This document shows positions 1 to 6,253 of a DNA stretch of 8,798 nt, piece after piece. The notes below the pieces were generated by a model. It did not search any database and was not told the origin of the DNA. It saw only the letters and a list, made by a program, of their open reading frames with translations. How positions within the stretch are numbered: position 1 is the first letter of the stretch; each line of letters starts with the position of its first letter. A program made the translations under genes and the position numbers. Source of the DNA: HGM12587 sp945786935 (GTDB lineage Bacteria > Bacillota > Clostridia > Lachnospirales > Lachnospiraceae); contig CALZFY010000088.1 of the NCBI GenBank assembly GCA_945786935.1, positions 1-8,798 of the forward strand, written 5' to 3'.

Positions 1-15
1 GTAACTATGCGGCTT

Positions 16-93
16 TCAGCCACTTTCACGGCTGTGCCATGAATAATCTAGGTTTAACATTTTTCTTAAAGATACGAGATTATCACGAAACAT
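16..93 (-). pseudogene. Truncated XRE-family HTH regulator (N-terminal stub)
   Basis: A 25-codon reading frame opens with an ATG at 93, preceded by a good ribosome site (AAAGGAG, about 5 bases upstream). Its first 15 residues, MFRDNLVSLRKMLNL, match the usual beginning of clostridial XRE/Cro-CI repressors, where the next residues should be of the type SQEELAEKIGVSRQ. Here they are replaced by DYSWHSRESG and a stop, so the helix-turn-helix is missing. The frame starts 2 bases after the stop of the acyltransferase remnant and seems to have been translationally coupled to it. I infer a regulator gene cut by a deletion or insertion whose breakpoint lies near position 48. A genuine 25-residue peptide is possible but less likely. 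Confidence 0.5.
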
Positions 94-95
94 TT

Positions 96-355
96 TTACT
101 CCTTTCCAATTCCCAGAACACACCATCGCAGGACGGGAATTCTGGAAATGAGCTCATTTAATGCCAGCCCGCCTGCAAAGGCTGCCACTGTACAAACCAG
201 ATAGATCGCTGCTCCGGGCAGACTCGTATCCCTGGTCAGATCATATGCACAGACCGATAAAGTCAGATAATGGAATTGAACATGTAAATGACATGATATA
301 ACACAACCAAAAGAATCGTACCGCAGCGAATATTGTCAATGTAGTGTTTTCTCAT
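96..355 (-). pseudogene. Internally deleted acyltransferase_3 family membrane protein
   Basis: From the ATG at 355 the translation reads MRKHYIDNIRCGTILLVVLY and continues HVIYMFNSII to a stop at 263-265. The signature YIDNIR...LLVVLYHV..MFN is the first membrane segment of acyltransferase_3 O-acetyltransferases. A second frame, roughly 260 down to the stop at 96, reads from LSVCAYDLTRD to ISRIPVLRWCVLGIGKE, which looks like the last membrane helix and tail of the same family. The two parts are in different frames. A normal member has about 340 residues, so roughly 770 bases are missing, with the junction near 255-275. A ribosome site (AAAGGTGG) and a promoter remain upstream. The product cannot be functional; it once probably acetylated a surface polysaccharide or similar acceptor. 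Confidence 0.7.
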
Positions 356-391
356 ATAATTACCACCTTTGCCATATTTTTTTACATTCAC

Positions 392-400
392 ATTATAGCA
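392..400 (-). promoter_or_regulatory. Extended -10 promoter of the acyltransferase remnant
   Basis: On the minus strand TGCTATAAT (TATAAT at 397 to 392, with the TG of an extended -10 element) lies about 37 bases upstream of the remnant's ATG. No good -35 is seen at 17 bases, which extended -10 promoters can tolerate. Transcription would begin near 385. Confidence 0.45.
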
Positions 401-430
401 ATCACGGCAGTAATCTTCTACCAATACAAC

Positions 431-457
431 TTAACACCATGATGTCAATGATGTTAA
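431..457 (-). terminator. Hairpin after the anti-sigma gene, possible weak terminator
   Basis: Minus-strand RNA can form a 10-base-pair stem (TTAACATCAT with ATGGTGTTAA; nine Watson-Crick pairs and one G-U) around a 7-base loop, starting 26 bases after the anti-sigma stop. The G-U pair would be a C-A mismatch on the other strand, favouring a minus-strand RNA. There is no clear U-run after it, so it may only stabilise the 3' end. A competing inverted repeat, CCATGAT (437-443) with ATCATGG (460-466), overlaps it. Confidence 0.4.
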
Positions 458-482
458 AAATCATGGAAGTATGAGATATATT

Positions 483-1853
483 TTATTTCCCTAAAAAGTA
501 CCCCGTCCTGGCATCTCCGGATACATTTACCCGGTACTTTGTTCCCCAGATCAGATCTATCGTTACTTCCCCATAAGCTTCTGTTTCTTTTCCGTTTTTA
601 TCCGTGACATATAACCTGACCTTTCCTTTTGAACCATCCTCCGGCTTCCTTCCAAAATCCTCCGGAATCAGCTGAAAGTCAACATTTAACCCCTCCTGAA
701 GTGCACCATTGTCAGCTGACCTCATGGCCTGATATGCTTCCATCCCTTCGGATTCCACCAAAAGCCGCATTCCATAGATATCATCTTCGGTATAGTTTAC
801 TACCGTAAATTCAAGCACCTGTTCGGTTTGATCCGCAAAAGAAAAATCCACCTGAGCATTTGACTCCACGGCTGCACTGCCTAACACAATATTGGAAAGC
901 TCTGTTTTTCTTACAAGCCTCTCCAGCTGATTGATATCCCCGGCAACTGACTTGATATCCACACCGGCAAACGCCGATGCATCCGCACTGGTGACAGATA
1001 AAGTCTTTCCTTCACCGTCGATGGTATATTCATAAATTACCTCATTCAGATTGCCGATTTCTGCAAGTAATATATAGGAATACATCTTTAATTTTGTTTC
1101 CAATACCTCTTCCCGACTCCCGGAAAAATCATTTTCAAAAATCAGTTTCCATGAATATGGTTCCTTCGAAGTCTGCAGTTCATTTTTGAAGCCGCCGGTA
1201 TAGGCTGTCATATTCAGCACCTCAACGATTTTCCCGTTGGAAGGCATATTTCCAATATAGGGGTTGTAAACTGCATACAAATTAGAGGTCAAAGGAGAAA
1301 TCATCTCTCCATTTGCCCAGACGATACGGTCACCGATCCATACCTGACGGATTTCCTGAGTTGCTGTAAAGCTTCTGGTATCCGAGTTATCAAAGAAAAA
1401 GCTCTTTTTCACGCCTCTCACAGTGATCTCCACAATTCCCTGTTCTTCATTGATATCGATCTGCTGGATTCCCTGATCGGAGGTCGCCCTGACTGCTACG
1501 GTAAGATCTGATCCTGACACATCCAGATGATAGGAAAGATACTCCGTGTTCATATTGCTGCCACCAAAATAATAGCTGCAGCCAACAAAAATTACTGCCA
1601 TCAGCCAGATCACTGCCGCACACAAAAGGATCTTTTTGCGATTATTTTTCTTTGTCTTTTTCAGAAAATCGATTTCCCTGATATCCCGCTCTGACTTTTC
1701 AGTGATGGGCTTTTTCATAAGGTGATATTTCTGACTGCATTTATCGCAATTTTTCAGATGTTCTTCAACGATCTCATTGGTAACCGGACTGGTTAATTCA
1801 TCCGCATACACCGGTAATAAATCTTCAATCAGTTCACACGGTATATTTTTCAT
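483..1853 (-). CDS. Membrane-anchored zinc-finger (zf-HC2) anti-sigma factor
   Basis: A 456-residue protein expected to hold the ECF sigma factor encoded just upstream in an inactive complex at the membrane and release it on an extracytoplasmic signal. Residues 1-45 form a zf-HC2-type anti-sigma domain with H32, C36 and C39 in the HxxxCxxC pattern, plus C6. A lysine-rich stretch (65-74) leads into one membrane helix at about 75-95. The remaining 360 or so residues would lie outside the cell; I recognise no named domain in them, though they look like beta-rich modules. The start at 1853 is chosen because AGGGAGG lies 6 bases before it; the in-frame ATG at 1859 directly abuts that site. The gene overlaps the end of the sigma gene by 20 bases, indicating coupled translation. 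The role follows from domain and position; the signal is unknown. Confidence 0.85.
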   Translation of the reverse strand: MKNIPCELIEDLLPVYADELTSPVTNEIVEEHLKNCDKCSQKYHLMKKPITEKSERDIREIDFLKKTKKNNRKKILLCAAVIWLMAVIFVGCSYYFGGSNMNTEYLSYHLDVSGSDLTVAVRATSDQGIQQIDINEEQGIVEITVRGVKKSFFFDNSDTRSFTATQEIRQVWIGDRIVWANGEMISPLTSNLYAVYNPYIGNMPSNGKIVEVLNMTAYTGGFKNELQTSKEPYSWKLIFENDFSGSREEVLETKLKMYSYILLAEIGNLNEVIYEYTIDGEGKTLSVTSADASAFAGVDIKSVAGDINQLERLVRKTELSNIVLGSAAVESNAQVDFSFADQTEQVLEFTVVNYTEDDIYGMRLLVESEGMEAYQAMRSADNGALQEGLNVDFQLIPEDFGRKPEDGSKGKVRLYVTDKNGKETEAYGEVTIDLIWGTKYRVNVSGDARTGYFLGK

Positions 1854-2322
1854 GGTCATCCTCCCTTCGAAGCTTTTCTTTTCCTCTATAAAATGTGACT
1901 CTTGCCCAGTTTTCCGTCTTTTCCATGATCTCCCCGATCTCACGGAAGGACAGATTTCCAAACAGCCTGAGATACATAACCTCTCTATAGGGTTCCGGGA
2001 TTGCATGAAGTTCCTTCATCAAAGCCACCTTTTGCTGTGTATGAAAATAGGTATCTTCAGCAGAAGGAACTACAAGCTCCACCGTATCCAGTTCTTCATA
2101 AAAATGGTTCTTTCGAAGATAGGATGCCAGCTGGTTTTTTGCAATTGCACACAGCCAGGTGGACACTTTACAGGACTCGTCAAATCTGTCACTGCATTTC
2201 ACTGCCTGATAAAAGGTTTCCTGGGTCAATTCCTCTGCAATCGTTTCATTCCCGGTTTTTCCCAACAAAAATCGATATACCAGCTCGGCATATTCCCTGT
2301 AGATATTGTCCATGGACTGCAT
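1834..2322 (-). CDS. ECF-type sigma-70 family RNA polymerase sigma factor
   Basis: A 162-residue sigma factor with only regions 2 and 4, as in group IV (ECF) sigmas. Region 2 covers about residues 5-72, including AEELTQETFYQAV and the STWLCAIAKNQ segment (54-64) that contacts the -10 element. Region 4 covers about 100-152, with the helix-turn-helix LSFREIGEIMEKTENWARVTFYRGKEKL recognising -35 DNA. It directs transcription of a small regulon, normally including its own operon, and is restrained by the overlapping anti-sigma gene. The start at 2322 has AGGGGAGG about 6 bases upstream; the ATG at 2313 is less well placed. It most resembles the SigV/SigM/SigW-like sigmas of Firmicutes, but the subgroup cannot be assigned by eye. 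Confidence 0.9.
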   Translation of the reverse strand: MQSMDNIYREYAELVYRFLLGKTGNETIAEELTQETFYQAVKCSDRFDESCKVSTWLCAIAKNQLASYLRKNHFYEELDTVELVVPSAEDTYFHTQQKVALMKELHAIPEPYREVMYLRLFGNLSFREIGEIMEKTENWARVTFYRGKEKLRREDDHEKYTV

Positions 2323-2368
2323 GCGGCACCTCCCCTCTGCCTGTATTCACTTATTAATGCTTAAATAT

Positions 2369-2387
2369 TTTGTTTCGTTACAACAAA
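2369..2387 (-). promoter_or_regulatory. Candidate ECF promoter element and inverted repeat before the sigma gene
   Basis: On the minus strand a TGTAAC sequence, like the AAC-type -35 element of ECF-dependent promoters (for example SigX-type TGTAAC), lies about 50-60 bases upstream of the sigma start. It sits within a perfect 6-base inverted repeat, TTTGTT-N7-AACAAA. No clear CGTC-like -10 follows at 16-17 bases, so autoregulation is plausible by analogy but not shown. Confidence 0.3.
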
Positions 2388-2417
2388 TACGTTCATAATA
2401 AGATAATTTTTCTGATT

Positions 2418-2452
2418 AAAATGGCCGCACCATCAATTCATATGGTGCGACC
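2418..2452 (-). terminator. Rho-independent terminator of the DUF364-to-SDR operon
   Basis: Starting 17 bases after the dehydrogenase stop, minus-strand RNA forms a GC-rich stem: GCACCAT pairs with ATGGTGC, extended by a C-G pair and, past one mismatch, GG-CC. The loop is 8 bases and the stem is followed by ATTTTAA. The U-run is short, so termination may be incomplete. It separates the four-gene run from the downstream sigma operon. Confidence 0.7.
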
Positions 2453-2468
2453 TATGATACCTATGCAT

Positions 2469-3173
2469 TTACTTTAACACCCATCCATAATCACCATGAT
2501 AAATCATCTGCTTTGTCATACCGCCGTCAATACAGATATTTTCCCCGGTAATAAAGCCTGCTTTATCTGAACAAAGAAACAACACCATATTGGCAATATC
2601 TAACGGATTGCCCACTCTTCCCACAGGCTGCTGAAGTGCATCTGCGCCTTCATAAACAGTATCTTCTGTGTTGATCCATCCCGGTGAAATGGAATTTACA
2701 CGAACCTTTCCTGCCAGACTCACCGCCATGGCATGGGTAAGTGCCGAAATTCCACCCTTTGCTGCCGTATAGCTTTCTGTCTGTGGCTGGCTCATGCGGT
2801 CTCTGGATGAGGAAATATTGACAATGGATGCACCTTCATTGAAATAAGGCATAAACAGCTTCGACAGGTAAAACGGTGCCGTAACACCTACATTCAAGGC
2901 ATACTGAAATTCCTCAAAGGAGCAATTCTCAATTCCCCGCATAATGGGCAATGCATTATGAATCAGATAATCTATGTTTCCATGCTTCTTTATCACATCA
3001 TCCACAAAGGCTTCCAGTACCTGTTTATCACTGATATCGCCTACAAAATGAGGTCCTTTCGCTTTATCAATGATGCATACCTTTGCACCTGCATTTTTAA
3101 ATTCTTCTGCAATTGCTTTTCCGATCCCATGTGCGCCACCGGTAATCACAGCGATTTTATTTTCAAATTCCAT
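2469..3173 (-). CDS. Short-chain dehydrogenase/reductase (SDR) family oxidoreductase
   Basis: A 234-residue classical SDR, a cytoplasmic NAD(P)-dependent alcohol/ketone oxidoreductase. Residues 7-18 (IAVITGGAHGIG) form the TGxxxGxG dinucleotide-binding turn; D36 after the second strand suggests NAD rather than NADP. N94 (LNVG), the serines 121-123, Y135 and K139 (YTAAK) supply the catalytic tetrad, and SPGW (163-166) follows as usual. The NNAG motif is altered to HNAL (72-75). The C-terminus ITGENICIDGG is typical, with an extra tail to residue 234. The start at 3173 has GAGGAAG about 7 bases upstream and overlaps the alkyltransferase gene by 11 bases. It is the last gene of the run. The substrate cannot be predicted; sugar-alcohol and keto-acyl dehydrogenases share this pattern. 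Confidence 0.9.
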   Translation of the reverse strand: MEFENKIAVITGGAHGIGKAIAEEFKNAGAKVCIIDKAKGPHFVGDISDKQVLEAFVDDVIKKHGNIDYLIHNALPIMRGIENCSFEEFQYALNVGVTAPFYLSKLFMPYFNEGASIVNISSSRDRMSQPQTESYTAAKGGISALTHAMAVSLAGKVRVNSISPGWINTEDTVYEGADALQQPVGRVGNPLDIANMVLFLCSDKAGFITGENICIDGGMTKQMIYHGDYGWVLK

Positions 3174-3702
3174 ACTTTTTCTTCCTCATTAGTTCTTTTT
3201 CCACAAATTTTTTCTCATGCCTTAGCAGGGCAGCCTTATTCTCGATTCCGCCGCCATACCCCGTCAGCTTTCCATTGGCACCCATGACCCTGTGACAGGG
3301 AATGATGATGCAGATGGGGTTCCAGCCCACAGCCTGTCCCACGGCCTGGGATGACATTCTTTTCATACCCCTATCCCTTGCAATTCTTTCCGCAATGTCG
3401 CCATAGGTCAGTGTCTTTCCATAGGGAATGGTTTTTAAAATGTCAAGAACCTCCTGTCTGAAATCAGTCAGTCCCTGAATTTTGTATTTGGGAATAAAAT
3501 CCGGCTCTTTCCCGCTAAAATAAATATCCAGCCAACTTAAGGTTTCCTGAAAAATGGGGAGCTCTTTTTCCTCCCCCTGTAAGGAATGTTTGGAGATATC
3601 CTTTGACTTTGCAAACCACAGTCCGGTCAGATATTCTCCGTCACTGCTCATATAAAGATCATCCAATCCATCCGGTATGCTGTAAATCCATCGATATACC
3701 AT
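3163..3702 (-). CDS. ogt: Methylated-DNA--protein-cysteine methyltransferase
   Basis: A 179-residue suicide repair enzyme that moves an alkyl group from O6-alkylguanine to its own cysteine. The PCHRV active site is at 135-139, with C136 as acceptor. It is preceded by the DNA-binding helix-turn-helix (about 114-127, MSSQAVGQAVGWNP) and followed by GANGKLTGYGGG. The N-terminal 80 residues correspond to the small accessory domain of Ogt/MGMT proteins, and the length is normal for a stand-alone enzyme without the Ada regulator domain. The position of the arginine finger of human MGMT (R128) is Q119 here; this glutamine is, to my knowledge, common in Firmicute homologues. The start at 3702 has an AGGGTG about 8 bases upstream. 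The gap to the hydrolase stop is 31 bases, and it overlaps the SDR gene by 11 bases. Confidence 0.93.
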   Translation of the reverse strand: MVYRWIYSIPDGLDDLYMSSDGEYLTGLWFAKSKDISKHSLQGEEKELPIFQETLSWLDIYFSGKEPDFIPKYKIQGLTDFRQEVLDILKTIPYGKTLTYGDIAERIARDRGMKRMSSQAVGQAVGWNPICIIIPCHRVMGANGKLTGYGGGIENKAALLRHEKKFVEKELMRKKKYGI

Positions 3703-3733
3703 CTCTATATCACCCTATACACTCTTTCCCTGG

Positions 3734-4630
3734 TCATCCCAGTAAATTTTTCTCCATACTATGTAACAAATCCCAGGAATTCTCATGAATGTTTGCCAGA
3801 TAAGTAATCATCACATCCTGTTTCGGAAGACAATAACACCTCTGCATCCATTTACCATTGATACTGAATCCATCGCGATACTTCCAGAAATAGTAGCCGT
3901 ATCCTCCTTCACGATTCATCTGCTGCAGTGATGTTGCCATCCTTACATACTTTTCGGATACGATTCTTTTTCCCTCATACACGCCTCCATGACATGAGAC
4001 TAACCCAATTTTGCTCAGATCATGAACTGTCAGTTTCATCTTGGACGCACCATAGAAATATCCTTCCGGACTTCTTCCGTATTCATACTGTGTGATTTCC
4101 AATGGCTGAAAAATATTTTTCTCTATAAATTCACCAAGGTCATACCCTAAAATCTCTGTAAGTGCAACGGAAACCAGATATACGTTGATATTATTATAAT
4201 GGAAAACTCTCTCCTTAGGATTTTCCAGTTTACATGACAGGCAAAAATCAAGATAATTGTCTCCCTCCGGTCTAAATGGAAATCCTGCTACAGACATGGT
4301 AAGCAGCCGCTCAACGGTCACTTCTTCGAAGCTCTGCTTCTGCTCTACAGACAAACCGTTTACCTTGTCCTCCGGTAAATACTCAAGGATTGATTTTTCC
4401 AGATTGATTAACCCTCTATCGTACAAAATCCCAACAGCAATGGATACGACCGATTTTGTCGCTGAGTAGATGTCATACAAATGTCCTGTTGTATCACCAA
4501 AGGAATGTGTCAATCTCCCCTTTTCATATACCTCTACGCCAAATACATTCCATTGGTTTTCTATGATATCATTCTGAAACGCTTCAAAATTCATTGCATG
4601 GTACCCTTTACTGAAAATATCACTATTCAT
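3734..4630 (-). CDS. Serine hydrolase, beta-lactamase/penicillin-binding fold (class C-like), cytoplasmic
   Basis: A 298-residue member of the beta-lactamase-related serine hydrolases (family S12, with 6-aminohexanoate-dimer hydrolase and EstB-type esterases). The SxxK motif is SATK at 56-59 (nucleophile S56, base K59), the YxN motif is YNN at 145-147, and a GxxxQ segment near 259-263 replaces the third KTG-like motif. There is no signal peptide or lipobox, so it should act in the cytoplasm rather than on peptidoglycan. The start at 4630 is set by AAGGAG 6 bases before it; earlier in-frame ATGs at 4645 and 4657 lack this spacing. It overlaps the end of the DUF364 gene by 8 bases. Its substrate, perhaps an ester or cyclic amide, is unknown. 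Confidence 0.85.
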   Translation of the reverse strand: MNSDIFSKGYHAMNFEAFQNDIIENQWNVFGVEVYEKGRLTHSFGDTTGHLYDIYSATKSVVSIAVGILYDRGLINLEKSILEYLPEDKVNGLSVEQKQSFEEVTVERLLTMSVAGFPFRPEGDNYLDFCLSCKLENPKERVFHYNNINVYLVSVALTEILGYDLGEFIEKNIFQPLEITQYEYGRSPEGYFYGASKMKLTVHDLSKIGLVSCHGGVYEGKRIVSEKYVRMATSLQQMNREGGYGYYFWKYRDGFSINGKWMQRCYCLPKQDVMITYLANIHENSWDLLHSMEKNLLG

Positions 4631-5411
4631 TAGAATCTCCTTCATACTCCTCCGCAAAGCAAACCCGTTTTAATCCCATCAACGGGGCTGCACCGGAAAT
4701 AGAGGTTCCAAAAAACAGTACCTCTGTATCTAAATCGAGATAATCCACGATCGTCCCATTACAGATGGTACTTCCGGTGCAAAGAATCAGATCCGCACCA
4801 CCATGAATAATCGACTCATAGGCACTACGACCGTCCTCTACGATCACACCGTAGCGTTCCTGTCCGATATTGGCCGGATTGAGATCCAGCACACGAACCT
4901 CAAATCTACTGTGAGCCAGCATATCAAGAAGTGCCGGCTGGTAGCCGATCAATGCAATGCGCGTGTCTTCCGGATAGTTCGCTTCCAAAAAGCTTCGCAT
5001 ATCTTTTGCACAATTTTCCGGTCCATAGGTTCTGCAGTGTACAGTTCCGGTGCATTTTCCAAGAGAAGCCATCACTGCATTTAAAACTGCAATGAAGAGA
5101 CTTCTTGCGTAAGGATCTCCTGCGATATCCATATCCAAAATTTCTGAAATTGTTCCTGAAAAGGAAGTCGGTGCATCAGTAAATGCCTGGCCATAAGATC
5201 CACGAAACTCAGCCTGAATCATCACATCTTTTCCTGTAATAATTGGAAAATCTTTTCTTTTCGTTTGTCCAATAGCTTCTTCCGGTGTCAGTGCCCGACA
5301 GACAATGTTTACCTGTTCCTCCTGCACTGCACATCCATAGCCAGACTCACATTGTTCTAATATATCACAGAACCTTTTCTTCAAATTTTCATAAAATTGT
5401 TCCGCTGTCAT
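4623..5411 (-). CDS. DUF4213/DUF364 family protein, putative heavy-metal chelation
   Basis: A 262-residue protein of the DUF364 type. The N-terminal part (to about 100) is the enolase-N-like DUF4213 region, with characteristic stretches DFPIITGKDVMIQAEF (54-69), GQAFTDAPTSFSG (74-86) and GTVHCRTYGPENCA (122-135). The C-terminal Rossmann-like half (about 150-255) has RIALIGYQPALLDML, VLDLNPANIG and LILCTGSTICNGTIVDYL. Ten cysteines are present, including C120, C126 and C134 near H125, and C211 and C217. The solved DUF364 structure led its authors to propose heavy-metal chelation or transport; no reaction is proven. The start at 5411 has AGGGAG 6 bases upstream. It heads a four-gene run and lies 116 bases after modC, suggesting a link to molybdenum or tungsten handling. 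Confidence 0.85.
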   Translation of the reverse strand: MTAEQFYENLKKRFCDILEQCESGYGCAVQEEQVNIVCRALTPEEAIGQTKRKDFPIITGKDVMIQAEFRGSYGQAFTDAPTSFSGTISEILDMDIAGDPYARSLFIAVLNAVMASLGKCTGTVHCRTYGPENCAKDMRSFLEANYPEDTRIALIGYQPALLDMLAHSRFEVRVLDLNPANIGQERYGVIVEDGRSAYESIIHGGADLILCTGSTICNGTIVDYLDLDTEVLFFGTSISGAAPLMGLKRVCFAEEYEGDSNE

Positions 5412-5436
5412 CTAAATCTCCCTCTTTTTCTTATCA

Positions 5437-5459
5437 TTTTCGTATCTGTTCCGTACCTT
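5437..5459. repeat. Dispersed intergenic repeat, copy 1
   Basis: TTTTCGTATCTGTT followed by CCGTACCTT on the plus strand. It matches 8647-8670 over 14 identical bases and then GTACCTT, with a one-base length difference in between. It lies between modC and the DUF364 gene, about 26 bases upstream of the DUF364 ATG, and abuts the hairpin at 5462-5513. Confidence 0.55.
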
Positions 5460-5461
5460 TA

Positions 5462-5513
5462 TACAAGCAAAGATCCATACAAAATTTGCTTCAAAAATGG
5501 ATTTTTGCTTGTA
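5462..5513. repeat. Long imperfect inverted repeat between modC and the DUF364 gene
   Basis: Two 17-base arms, 5462-5478 (TACAAGCAAAGATCCAT) and 5497-5513 (ATGGATTTTTGCTTGTA), pair at 16 of 17 positions around an 18-base loop. No U-run directly follows in either direction, so it does not look like an intrinsic terminator. It could stabilise the modABC transcript, separate expression of modABC from the downstream run, or be a small mobile-element remnant together with the adjacent repeat. Confidence 0.7.
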
Positions 5514-5527
5514 AGACTCGGTATTTT

Positions 5528-6253
5528 CTATGTAATCCCAAGAAATCTCCGGACATCGCTGTCCCAATCTGCAGAAAACAGATCACCACTCTTTACGATC
5601 CCACGAAGCCTTCCCTCAATCAGTACCCCGATCCGGTCAGCCAGCTGCTCTGCCTCTGCAAAATCATGGGTTACAAACAAAATTGCACACCCAAATTTCC
5701 TTCGGATATCCTGAAGCATTCGATAAAGCGACCGTTTGGTTACCGGATCCAGGGCTGAAAACGGTTCATCCAAAAGCAGCAGCTTTGGTCTCATCATCAA
5801 TGCCCGTGCCAGAGCGACTCTCTGCTGTTCCCCTCCACTTAAGGTTCCGGGATATTGATCCAACACTGAAACCAACTCAAACTTCTCTGCCATTTCCACA
5901 ACCTGCCTGCGTATCTGGTCTTCCGGCATTCGTTTCATTTTCAGGCTGTATCCAATGTTTTCTTCCGCTGTCATATGTGGAAAAAGGCTGTAATCCTGAT
6001 ATAAATATCCGATATTTCTCTGGTGCAGCGGTATCTGATGTACGATCTGACCATTGTATCTGACACATCCGTTTTCGGGCGCAAAGAACCCGGCCGCCGC
6101 CTCCAGTAACACGCTTTTCCCCGCACCTGTCTTACCGATCATGGCAAAAATCTCATCCTCCCGGATATGAAAGGACACATGATCCAGTAGAAAATCCCCC
6201 CGATATACGGTCATATTCTCAAAACTTAAAATAGGATATAATTCATGACTCAT
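5528..6253 (-). CDS. modC: Molybdate/tungstate ABC transporter ATP-binding protein
   Basis: A 241-residue ATPase that drives the ModB channel. Walker A is GKTGAGKS (40-47), the Q-loop Q86 lies in YQDYSLFPHMTAEENI, the signature is LSGGEQQ (138-144), Walker B is LLLLDEP (158-164), the D-loop is SALD (166-169) and the switch histidine is H196. The GAGKSVLLEAAAG and YQDYSLFPHM wording is typical of the ModC/WtpC group. It ends after the nucleotide-binding domain; the C-terminal MOP (molybdate-sensing) domain of E. coli-type ModC is absent. The gene starts within the modB end with an 11-base overlap, and only a modest AGGGA lies upstream, so translation is probably coupled. Substrate choice between molybdate and tungstate cannot be settled here. 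Confidence 0.9.
   Translation of the reverse strand: MSHELYPILSFENMTVYRGDFLLDHVSFHIREDEIFAMIGKTGAGKSVLLEAAAGFFAPENGCVRYNGQIVHQIPLHQRNIGYLYQDYSLFPHMTAEENIGYSLKMKRMPEDQIRRQVVEMAEKFELVSVLDQYPGTLSGGEQQRVALARALMMRPKLLLLDEPFSALDPVTKRSLYRMLQDIRRKFGCAILFVTHDFAEAEQLADRIGVLIEGRLRGIVKSGDLFSADWDSDVRRFLGIT

Noticed and set aside
1777..2364. Plus-strand open frames across the sigma/anti-sigma region.
   Set aside because: They are antisense shadows of clearly identified minus-strand genes, with no recognisable domains or ribosome sites.
3163..3702. Loss of the arginine finger (Q119) in the alkyltransferase as evidence of an inactive or alkyltransferase-like protein.
   Set aside because: PCHRV with the acceptor cysteine is intact, and glutamine at that place is, as far as I know, common in Firmicute Ogt proteins.
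5462..5513. The hairpin as a rho-independent terminator of modABC.
   Set aside because: In neither direction does a U-run directly follow the stem, so it was listed as an inverted repeat.
5285..6063. Plus-strand open frames over the DUF364 start and modC.
   Set aside because: They overlap real genes, have low-complexity composition and no family resemblance.
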